This document shows positions 1-7,152 of a stretch of DNA of 9,670 nucleotides, piece after piece. Position 1 is the first letter of the stretch. The number at the start of each line of letters is the position of its first letter. Both the position numbers and the translations under genes were made by a program. Origin of the DNA: Dehalococcoidia bacterium (GTDB lineage Bacteria; Chloroflexota; Dehalococcoidia; SAR202; UBA11138); NCBI GenBank assembly GCA_012270665.1, contig JAAXHY010000244.1, positions 1-9,670 of the forward strand. The letters run 5' to 3'. Below the pieces are notes generated by a model, which was not told the DNA's origin, did not search any database, and saw only the letters and a program-made list of their open reading frames with translations.

Positions 1-74
1 TCGTCCCCGACTTTGCAAAGGCCCTGGAAGATACCGATACTTTGAGTGTATACATGAGATACAATCCGAAGTGA
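1..74 (+). CDS. C-terminal end of an upstream gene (partial, unidentified)
   Basis: An open frame enters from the left edge (first full codon at position 3) and ends at TGA 72-74. The visible tail of 23 residues includes VPDFAKAL, then DTDTLSVYMRYNPK. It is on the same strand as the following genes. The piece is too short to assign a family, and no other frame here looks better. The tail is ordinary and polar with no membrane segment. It lies 90 nt upstream of the next start, a gap that holds a promoter candidate, so it may belong to a separate transcript. That it is coding at all is inferred from the open frame and the orientation of its neighbours. Confidence 0.4.
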   Translation, partial: VPDFAKALEDTDTLSVYMRYNPK

Positions 75-90
75 GCGAAGACAGTCATTC

Positions 91-119
91 TTGACTATGG
101 TTGCCGATACTTCTAGTCT
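91..119 (+). promoter_or_regulatory. Candidate sigma70-type promoter for the FMN reductase gene
   Basis: TTGACT at 91-96 matches five of six bases of the -35 consensus. A 17-nt spacer follows, then TAGTCT at 114-119 as a weak -10 (three of six matches). Transcription would start near 126, giving a leader of about 40 nt that includes the AAGGAG ribosome-binding site at 154-159. The -35 is good and the -10 is poor, so this is a moderate call. Confidence 0.35.
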
Positions 120-164
120 TTTTATGCCGACCCGATTCAAGAGTACCCTCAGCAAGGAGCAAGA

Positions 165-716
165 TTGAAAGTACTTGGCATATGTGGCTCCCTCCGCAAG
201 GAGTCTTGGAACCTGAAGCTATTGCGGAATATGCTGGAGAAGACCGCCGACAAAGGCGTCGAGACCGAGTACTTCGATCTGAATGGCGTCCCGCTGTTCC
301 ACCCGGACATCGAGGCGCTGGGCATTCCCCAGGAAGCCGAAGCTCTCCGCGACGCCGTCCGTGAGGCCGACGCCGTGATAGTTGCCTGCCCTGAGTACAA
401 TGGATCCATGACCTCGGCGCTCAAGAACGCCCTTGAGTGGCTGTCGAGGAGGGGCAACCTGCTCAACGGCAAAGTCTTCCTCATCATAGGTACCGGACCA
501 GGCCGGTCGGCCTGTGCCAGGATGCACGTTCACGCATCTTACAGCTTGGAGTCCGAAGGCGGTTTCGTGCTTCATCAGCCCCGCGTCCTGCTTCCTCAGG
601 TCGCCAACTTCATGGACGAATCGGGGGCCATAACCGACCCTGAAGTAAGCGCCCTTCTCGACCAGGCCGCCAACAGCTTGGTATGGTTCACCGAGCGCCT
701 GTCCGGCGCGGGCTGA
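165..716 (+). CDS. NADPH-dependent FMN reductase family protein
   Basis: This 183-residue flavodoxin-fold protein belongs to the NADPH-dependent FMN reductase family (PF03358; relatives include azoreductases, chromate and quinone reductases). It should be cytoplasmic and bind FMN, passing NAD(P)H electrons to flavin, quinones or other acceptors. The N-terminal phosphate-binding loop GSLRKESWN spans residues 8-16. The family hallmark PEYNGS is at 76-81, followed by SALKNALEWLSR at 84-95, and a glycine-rich IIGTGPGR stretch lies at 107-114. Length is normal for the family. The start is TTG at 165, chosen because AAGGAG (154-159) sits 5 nt upstream and the protein then begins directly with the first beta strand. 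The stop is TGA. The true acceptor cannot be told from sequence. Supplying reduced flavin to the luciferase-like enzyme two genes downstream is possible but unproven. Confidence 0.88.
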   Translation: MKVLGICGSLRKESWNLKLLRNMLEKTADKGVETEYFDLNGVPLFHPDIEALGIPQEAEALRDAVREADAVIVACPEYNGSMTSALKNALEWLSRRGNLLNGKVFLIIGTGPGRSACARMHVHASYSLESEGGFVLHQPRVLLPQVANFMDESGAITDPEVSALLDQAANSLVWFTERLSGAG

Positions 717-736
717 TCCGCTCTCGGCGCATCCGA

Positions 737-766
737 CTCCACCGTAAGACAAGTGGAGGCCTCCAC
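737..766. repeat. Alternating inverted repeat CTCCAC / GTGGAG / CTCCAC
   Basis: In the 83-nt gap between the FMN reductase and the antiporter, CTCCAC occurs at 737-742, GTGGAG at 753-758 and CTCCAC again at 761-766. The middle copy can pair with either flank, so two mutually exclusive hairpins are possible: one with a 10-nt loop, one with a GGCC tetraloop. The right-hand pair forms a perfect 14-bp palindrome at 753-766. It could be a protein-binding operator, a terminator remnant (no T-run follows) or a small RNA switch ahead of the antiporter. The function is unknown; only the symmetry is directly visible. Confidence 0.5.
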
Positions 767-799
767 AAGGCTTCTTAGAACACACCCCGGAGTACCTCA

Positions 800-2416
800 T
801 TGGGCGACTTGATGCTGATGTTCGGTATGATAGCGGTGATTCTCACCGTTACCGCCTTGGCGTCCGGCTTGGTGGAAAGGTCGCCACTCTCACTTCCCCT
901 CATATTTCTGGGATTGGGCCTTTTCCTCGGACACGCCGAAGTTGGCGTCCTCGACGTGGGGCCCCATGATCTGATTCTGGAGGTCGTCGCCGCGCTCACT
1001 ATGGCCCTCGTCCTCTTCTTGGACGCGGCCAAGCTCCAGGTTGACGAGATGGGCAAGCGATGGTTCATCCCCTTCTTGGTACTCGGCCCCGGGACAGGCG
1101 TCATAATCGCCCTCGGAGCCGTTCCTCTGGCCCTGGTGGTGGGATTCGGATGGACAATCGCCTTCATTGGGGGCGCCGTACTCGCCTCCACCGATCCTGT
1201 GATACTGCGCGAAATCATCCGCGACCACCGTATCCCGCGCTCGGTAAGACAAATCCTCAGAGTAGAAGCCGGTATGAATGACATCGTGGTTCTGCCCATC
1301 GTACTAGTGCTTATAGCCGTAGCTGGTCGAGAAGCCGCGCAGGCCGGAGAGTGGGTAGCTTTCTTGCTCAAACTGCTTGTCCTCGGCCCGGCCATCGGAT
1401 TCGCCATCGGAGGCATTGGCGCCTGGCTGATGAGTCGGATAGACAGACGCTTCGGAGTTCGACAGGAATACCAGGCCCTCTATGGAATCGGCCTCGTGCT
1501 GGCCGCATACACAGCGACCACATCTGCGGGAGGTGATGGCTTCCTGGGCGCGTTCGCCGCGGGTTTCGCCGTCGTAGCCCTGAACCAGACCCTCTGCGAT
1601 TGTTTCCTGGACTATGGCGAGACCACTTCCGAGGTCGCCATGCTGCTGTCTTTTGTTCTGTTCGGAGCCGCGCTGTCCGGTATGGTGGGCGAAGTGCAGA
1701 TACTCCCTGCCCTCGGCCTTGCGGCTATCGTGATATTCCTCATCCGCCCCGGAGTCCTGAGCGCTGTTCTGCTCCCCGCCAAGATGAGTTGGGAAGCTAG
1801 GGGATTCATAGCTTGGTTCGGGCCGCGTGGATTGAATTCTCTGCTGCTTGCCCTGCTGGTAGTACAGGCTGGTATCCCCGGATCCGAGATGCTGCTCGCC
1901 ACGGTGGGAGTCGTAGTAATCGCTTCTGTCGTCATACACAGCGCCTCTGCCAGCCCAATCTCAGAGTGGTACGCCAGGCGGGCCGCGGCGGCCACGCTCG
2001 AAGAGGAGCGAGAAAGCGGCGCGCCAGCCCTTTTCATAGAATCCGGGGGCGATGTTCGCTACATTGCTCCCGAAGAGTTGTGGGCCTCTACTCAAGACCA
2101 GGACGCGCCCATTATCCTCGACGTCAGATCCAGATCCAGTTACGACGCGCTCGGGTCGCGGATACCGCAGGACATAAGAGTTTTGCCCGACGAAGTGATA
2201 GAATGGGCCTCGGATCAGCCCAGAGACAGGCTCATAGTAGCCTACTGCGCCTGACCGAACGAGATCACCAGTGTCCGTGTGGCGCGCAAACTAATGGAGA
2301 TGGGCTTTGAGACGGCGGTCCTCGAGGGAGGCTTTCAAGCATGGCGCGAACGCTACCCTGTCGAGCCGGTTTCCTTGAATGTACGAGATGACGCCTTGCC
2401 GCAGGCAGGGCAATAA
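800..2416 (+). CDS. Monovalent cation:proton antiporter fused to a rhodanese domain; probable selenoprotein (TGA at 2252-2254 read through)
   Basis: Residues 1 to about 385 form a multi-span membrane domain of the CPA (Na+/H+ antiporter, PF00999) family. Visible family motifs are STDP (130-133), EAGMND with the paired Asn160-Asp161 expected in the ion site, and GPRG (341-344). A soluble linker (about 386-412) leads to a cytoplasmic rhodanese domain (about 413-523): IILDVRSRSSYD, then LIVAYCA, the active-site loop, and a C-terminal EGGFQAW. The frame meets TGA at codon 485, then continues PNEITSVRVARKLMEMG to TAA at 2414-2416, giving 538 residues in all. Aligned on SVRVARKL with the usual C-x5-[ST] rhodanese loop, residue 485 is the catalytic sulfur-carrying cysteine, so selenocysteine there is the best reading. 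If TGA were a real stop, the product would end at residue 484 with half a rhodanese domain. The start is TTG at 800, with GGAG at 789-792 seven nt upstream; ATG at 812 and 818 are alternatives. The antiporter call is firm, selenocysteine is likely, and the sulfur or selenium substrate is unknown. Confidence 0.8.
2271..2287 (+). promoter_or_regulatory. Candidate bacterial SECIS hairpin
   Basis: Downstream of the in-frame TGA (2252-2254), GUGUCC (2271-2276) can pair with GG and GCGC (2281-2282, 2284-2287) around a GUGU loop (2277-2280), with C2283 bulged. Bacterial SECIS elements lie inside the coding region just after the UGA. They present a short stem whose small apical loop has G among its first bases, usually followed by U. 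Here the loop begins GU and starts 22 nt after the UGA, which fits. The stem is modest: six pairs, two of them G-U wobbles. A hairpin this weak can occur by chance, so it is supportive and not decisive. Confidence 0.4.
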
Positions 2417-2442
2417 CAGCGTTATCATCAGGAGTGGAGCGC

Positions 2443-3501
2443 GTGCGATTCGGAGTATTTTGGCAAGTTCCAGGGTTCGTGGACTCATCTGTGCCGCGCA
2501 AGCATTGGGAGACGATTGAGCAAATAGCCTTGGCCGATAAGCTGGGCTTCGATACGGCATGGCTCGCCGAGTCGGTGTTCTTCCCTGCCCGACCGATGTC
2601 CAATCCCCTCATGGTCGCCTGCGCCGCGGCGCAGCATACCGAACGGATCAGGTTCGGCACTCTCGCCGCCCAGTTCAACCTGCACCATCCGCTTCACATG
2701 GCCACACAGGCGGCCACCTGCGATATCTTGACAAAGGGCAGGCTCGACCTGTGCCTCGGTGGACGCTGGGGCTCACCCGCAGGCCAGACATTCGGCCAGC
2801 GAGGCGACATAAGCGGACACGAAAGCCGCGAAAGGGTCGCGGAAGGAATCGAACTGGTCAAGCTGGCCTGGACGCGGGAGCGAGTGAACTTCCAGGGCAA
2901 GTACTGGAGCGTGAAAGATCAGCCCGTTCTACCACAGCCGGAACAAAAGCCCCACCCGCCCCTCCTCCTCGCCGCCAACAGCGATGAGACGTTTGCATAT
3001 GCCGCCGGACTCGGGATTGGAGTCATAGGGACGACCCTCAGCCAGCCGATGCCGCGCCTCATTGACAGGCTGAAGGAATTCGACGATGCAAAACCCGCCG
3101 AAGGGAGTGACCAGCCTCAACCCTTCAACGTCAATATATCCTTCTTCGTAGCAGAGACCAGACAGAAGGCGCGCGATCTGATGCGTCTCAACTGGCGCGA
3201 CGACGACATCGTTCACAATCTGCCCGACGCCACCGCATCGTCCGTTGGCACCAGCAGGCACAGCTTCTCGAGCGGAGTCGGCGGATGGGCGACATGGGAC
3301 TTCGACGAGGCCCTGAGCTATTCGATCTACGACGACCCACAGGGCTGCGTCGAGCGGTTGCGAAGCCTTCGGGAACAACTGCCCGGCATGAACGAGTGCA
3401 TACTTGAGTTCAACCGGCGCGGACGCATCCCAAACGAACAGATAAAAGAATCCCTTACCCTGTTCGCCGAAGAAGTCATGCCCGAACTCGCATCCGCATA
3501 G
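2443..3501 (+). CDS. Luciferase-like flavin-dependent monooxygenase (LLM class)
   Basis: This 352-residue TIM-barrel oxidoreductase belongs to the bacterial luciferase-like superfamily (PF00296). Members use FMNH2 or F420 and oxygen to oxidise small organic substrates. The first strand MRFGVFW is followed by LADKLGFDTAWLAE (30-43). Then comes the typical core TERIRFG with HPLHMA (82-87), and the TKGRLDLCLGGRWG stretch near 97-110. Near the C terminus, YDDPQGCVERLRSL resembles the conserved helix that selects against mis-sized cofactors. Length is normal. GTG at 2443 is preferred as the start because GGAG at 2431-2434 lies 8 nt upstream; an in-frame GTG at 2434 would overlap that site. The gene begins 26 nt after the antiporter stop and is probably co-transcribed with it. 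The specific substrate and the choice between FMN and F420 cannot be read from the sequence. Confidence 0.88.
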   Translation: MRFGVFWQVPGFVDSSVPRKHWETIEQIALADKLGFDTAWLAESVFFPARPMSNPLMVACAAAQHTERIRFGTLAAQFNLHHPLHMATQAATCDILTKGRLDLCLGGRWGSPAGQTFGQRGDISGHESRERVAEGIELVKLAWTRERVNFQGKYWSVKDQPVLPQPEQKPHPPLLLAANSDETFAYAAGLGIGVIGTTLSQPMPRLIDRLKEFDDAKPAEGSDQPQPFNVNISFFVAETRQKARDLMRLNWRDDDIVHNLPDATASSVGTSRHSFSSGVGGWATWDFDEALSYSIYDDPQGCVERLRSLREQLPGMNECILEFNRRGRIPNEQIKESLTLFAEEVMPELASA

Positions 3502-3586
3502 CGCGAGACCGCCCATCGCCATAGCTTGGGGAGCAAGCATCTGACGACTCATAACTGATAACTAAAGACTAATCTAGGAGAAGATC

Positions 3587-4081
3587 ATGCCCGATCTGAG
3601 TTCCATGGCCGCCACAGTGGGCCAGATATTGAAGGACAGGGGTGAGACAATCGCCGTTTCGGAGTCGTCGTGCGGCGGCCTGTTGTCCGCGGCGCTGGTA
3701 GCGATTCCGGGCGCGTCCGCCTACTACCTCGGCGGCGCGGTCGTCTATACGCACACATCCCGTAAGGGTCTGCTGAACATCCCCGATGAAGCCATGGAGG
3801 GAATGAGAGCCAGCACCGAAGAGTACGCCGCCCTCAAAGCCGCCACCGTCCGCGAACTGCTCGGTACCACATGGGGACTCGGCGAGACGGGCGCGAGCGG
3901 CCCGACCGGCAACCGCTACGGAGACGCGGCCGGACACGCATGCATAGCCGTAAGCGGACCCGTCGAACGTGTGATAACCGTCGAGACCGGCGACTCCGAC
4001 CGCGAGGCCAATATGTGGGTCTTCGCCGCCCGCGCCTTTTCCCTGCTCGAACAGTGCATCAGCGAATCACAATCAAATTGA
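3587..4081 (+). CDS. CinA C-terminal-domain family protein (PncC-like nicotinamide-nucleotide amidohydrolase)
   Basis: This 164-residue protein consists of the stand-alone CinA C-terminal domain (PF02464). Characterised members (PncC) deamidate nicotinamide mononucleotide to nicotinate mononucleotide, salvaging NAD by-products in the cytoplasm. The N-terminal loop TIAVSESSCGG (21-31) corresponds to the AESCTGG active-site loop of PncC, with Ser27 in the nucleophile position. PGASAYYLGGAVVYTH (41-56) and a conserved Lys60 follow. The glycine-rich GASGPTG (102-108) replaces the common GIAGPGG. The loop variants ESSCGG and GASGPTG mark a divergent subgroup, so substrate identity is less certain than membership of the family. 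The N-terminal CinA domain linked to competence is absent, as in E. coli PncC. The start is ATG, with AGGAG at 3576-3580 six nt upstream; the stop is TGA. The 85-nt gap upstream suggests it may have its own promoter, though none is convincing. Confidence 0.85.
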   Translation: MPDLSSMAATVGQILKDRGETIAVSESSCGGLLSAALVAIPGASAYYLGGAVVYTHTSRKGLLNIPDEAMEGMRASTEEYAALKAATVRELLGTTWGLGETGASGPTGNRYGDAAGHACIAVSGPVERVITVETGDSDREANMWVFAARAFSLLEQCISESQSN

Positions 4082-4166
4082 CGCCGAACTAACCGCATAG
4101 TAGAATTGGAATGACACCTCAAACCGATATTCGGACTGCACCACTTAGCTCCGGGAGCATGGGACA

Positions 4167-4520
4167 ATGACAACCAAGACGATGCCGTCTCCTCTGACCA
4201 TCAATATCTCCGAAGAAGCCGCCGACCATGTGCGCGTTTTCGCCACCCAGTCCGGCAAGCCCGACTCCAATCTCCGCGTCGCTGTCAAGGGAGGCGGATG
4301 CGCCGGCATGACCTATGTGCTCGACCTCATAGACGAACCGAAAGAAGACGACAAGGTGATCGAGGAACACGGCCTCAGGCTGTTCGTGGACCGTAAGTCC
4401 TACATCTTCCTCGCCGGCACCGTGCTCGAATACTCCGGTGGACTCAACGGCAAGGGCTTCGTATTCAACAACCCCAACGCCAAGACTACTTGCGGATGCG
4501 GAACCTCGTTCAGCGTATAG
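4167..4520 (+). CDS. erpA: A-type iron-sulfur carrier (ErpA/IscA, HesB family)
   Basis: This 117-residue member of the HesB/IscA family (PF01521) is a cytoplasmic carrier that receives an Fe-S cluster from a scaffold and inserts it into apo-enzymes. The three cluster-binding cysteines are all visible: Cys45 in GGGCAGMTY, and Cys109 and Cys111 in TTCGCGTSF near the C terminus. The N-terminal ITISEEAAD-like segment (here NISEEAADHV, 13-22) is typical. Length is normal. The start is ATG at 4167, with GGGAG at 4153-4157 nine nt upstream. ErpA, IscA and SufA cannot be separated with certainty by sequence alone; with no isc or suf genes adjacent, ErpA is the most neutral name. The next gene encodes a YgfZ/IBA57-type protein, the functional partner of A-type carriers in mitochondria, which supports a role in [4Fe-4S] delivery. 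Confidence 0.9.
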   Translation: MTTKTMPSPLTINISEEAADHVRVFATQSGKPDSNLRVAVKGGGCAGMTYVLDLIDEPKEDDKVIEEHGLRLFVDRKSYIFLAGTVLEYSGGLNGKGFVFNNPNAKTTCGCGTSFSV

Positions 4521-4547
4521 CTCAGACACAATCCCGTCCAACAACGA

Positions 4548-4581
4548 AACGCCGCGCCCGCAAACGCGGCGTTCCTTCTTT
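4548..4581 (+). terminator. Rho-independent terminator-like hairpin between erpA and ygfZ
   Basis: AACGCCGCG (4548-4556) and CGCGGCGTT (4565-4573) form a perfect 9-bp GC-rich stem around an 8-nt loop, followed by CCTTCTTT. The stem is strong and the T-tract is interrupted, so termination may be partial. It ends only about 20 nt before the ygfZ start and next to its ribosome-binding site. It could therefore tune expression of ygfZ relative to erpA without fully separating them. Confidence 0.7.
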
Positions 4582-4595
4582 CAGGGAGACTCATA

Positions 4596-5564
4596 GTGAC
4601 CACCACTGCCATGCGAACCACTCTTACATCCCGCCTTCAGACTGAAACAGTCTTGTTCGACATGACTCACTTCGGAAGGCTGATAGTGTCCGGCTCCGAC
4701 GCGATTGACCTTCTCAATCGCCTCTCTACCAACGACCTTGAGCAACTCCAACCCGGCCACGGCATGAGCAGCGTCCTCACTACCAACAAGGGGCGAATCA
4801 TAGATCTACTTCATATCCTCCACCGGGGCGACGACCTTCTGGTTCTCACAAGTCCGGGAACCCAGCAAAAGGTGGCCGAGTGGATAGATTTCTATACTTT
4901 CATAGAGGATGTCAGCGTCGAGGACATCACCGACAAGACCTCGGAACGCCTCTACATAGGCGGCAATGCGACAGACCTGTTGGCCGACGATGGATATATC
5001 CCCACCCCACTCACATCCGACCTCTCCCACGCGCAGACCGGAGACTGCGATTCTCTGGCCACTATAATACGCGCAGATCTCGGGGAGTTGCCGGCGTACC
5101 GGATTATTGCTCGTTCAGAATCGCCTCTGCCCGACTTCGGCCTGAATACACTGGACGAAGACGACTTCCGCACTCTCAGAATCGAGCAGGCCATCGCCGC
5201 CTACCCCTCCGAAATGAATGAAGACCGCAACCCCCTGGAGGCCAACCTCAAGCCCCATATCAGCTTCAACAAGGGCTGCTACATCGGCCAAGAAGTCGTC
5301 GCCCGCCTCAACACCTACGACCGCGTGCAGCGCTTCATGTGCCGCCTGGAACTTGGCGACGGGCTGATTGTCGAACCCGGCTCTTCGGTCATAGCGGACG
5401 GCAACGCGGCGGGAGAGGTCACCTCATCCGCGCCCGGAATCGCGCTCGCATTTCTCAGGAAGCGACACTATGAGGACGGCGCAAAGGTGGAAATCGAGTC
5501 CGAGGGCAGCGAGACGACTCCGGCTATCGTCAGAGACGTTCGTACACCCGAGTACAACGACTAG
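4596..5564 (+). CDS. ygfZ: YgfZ/GcvT-domain folate-binding protein, Fe-S cluster maturation (IBA57-like)
   Basis: This 322-residue cytoplasmic protein is related to the glycine-cleavage T protein (PF01571). YgfZ binds folate and is needed for the activity of some Fe-S enzymes, including the tRNA-methylthiolating MiaB; its mitochondrial counterpart IBA57 works with ISCA1/ISCA2. The signature NKGCYIGQEVVAR is at residues 225-237, with the family's single conserved Cys228. The N-terminal half has the expected LFDMTHFGRLIVSG (20-33) and DLLNRLSTND (38-47) segments. Length is close to the roughly 326 residues of E. coli YgfZ. The start is GTG at 4596, with AGGGAG (4583-4588) seven nt upstream; an ATG at 4611 lacks such a site. 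Lying directly after an ErpA-type carrier, it is very likely a maturation factor and not an aminomethyltransferase. It converges with fabL, whose stop lies 16 nt beyond its own. Confidence 0.88.
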   Translation: MTTTAMRTTLTSRLQTETVLFDMTHFGRLIVSGSDAIDLLNRLSTNDLEQLQPGHGMSSVLTTNKGRIIDLLHILHRGDDLLVLTSPGTQQKVAEWIDFYTFIEDVSVEDITDKTSERLYIGGNATDLLADDGYIPTPLTSDLSHAQTGDCDSLATIIRADLGELPAYRIIARSESPLPDFGLNTLDEDDFRTLRIEQAIAAYPSEMNEDRNPLEANLKPHISFNKGCYIGQEVVARLNTYDRVQRFMCRLELGDGLIVEPGSSVIADGNAAGEVTSSAPGIALAFLRKRHYEDGAKVEIESEGSETTPAIVRDVRTPEYND

Positions 5565-5580
5565 ACTACCCTGACCTGAA

Positions 5581-7082
<1,502 letters not shown>

Positions 7083-7099
7083 GATTCCTCCTGCCCACT

Positions 7100-7145
7100 C
7101 CTGAAAACTGTTGTTGCATGTATGTCAATTCTATCGAAATTCGAT
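7100..7145 (-). promoter_or_regulatory. Candidate internal promoter and palindromic operator before fabG
   Basis: Reading the - strand, a 13-nt palindrome ATCGAA-N-TTCGAT (7145 to 7133) lies 4 nt before a perfect -35 hexamer TTGACA (7128 to 7123). The matching -10 position (about 7106-7100) holds only a weak TTTCAG-like sequence. The palindrome just upstream of a consensus -35 is where an activator or repressor could bind. It does not match the Bacillus FapR box as I know it. The -35 and the symmetry are seen; promoter activity is inferred. Confidence 0.4.
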
Positions 7146-7152
7146 CAATAGA

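Noticed and set aside
34..112. Repeat of CCGATACTT at 34-42 and 104-112
   Set aside because: Only two short copies occur, one inside a probable coding tail; this is within chance.
219..800. A 193-codon open frame on the - strand over the FMN reductase
   Set aside because: The + strand carries the well-conserved PEYNGS reductase; the opposite frame shows no recognisable domain.
775..1416. A 213-codon open frame on the - strand over the antiporter
   Set aside because: It is antisense to conserved antiporter motifs and of low complexity; it has no supporting promoter or ribosome-binding site.
2252..2254. TGA reassigned as a sense codon (Trp or Gly) throughout this genome
   Set aside because: At least four other complete genes here (FMN reductase, CinA-like, fabG, HadA-like) end in TGA at the expected length, so TGA acts as a normal stop.
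2255..2416. A separate small gene after the TGA
   Set aside because: The segment is the second half of the rhodanese domain, in the same frame as the antiporter, and has no ribosome-binding site with a start codon of its own near 2255.
2434..2442. Upstream GTG at 2434 as the start of the luciferase-like gene
   Set aside because: It overlaps the GGAG ribosome-binding site, which is ideally spaced for GTG at 2443, and homologues begin at the MRFG strand.
7133..7145. Palindrome as a terminator of plsX
   Set aside because: Six-bp arms with a one-base centre and no following T-run cannot make a standard terminator; it fits an operator better.
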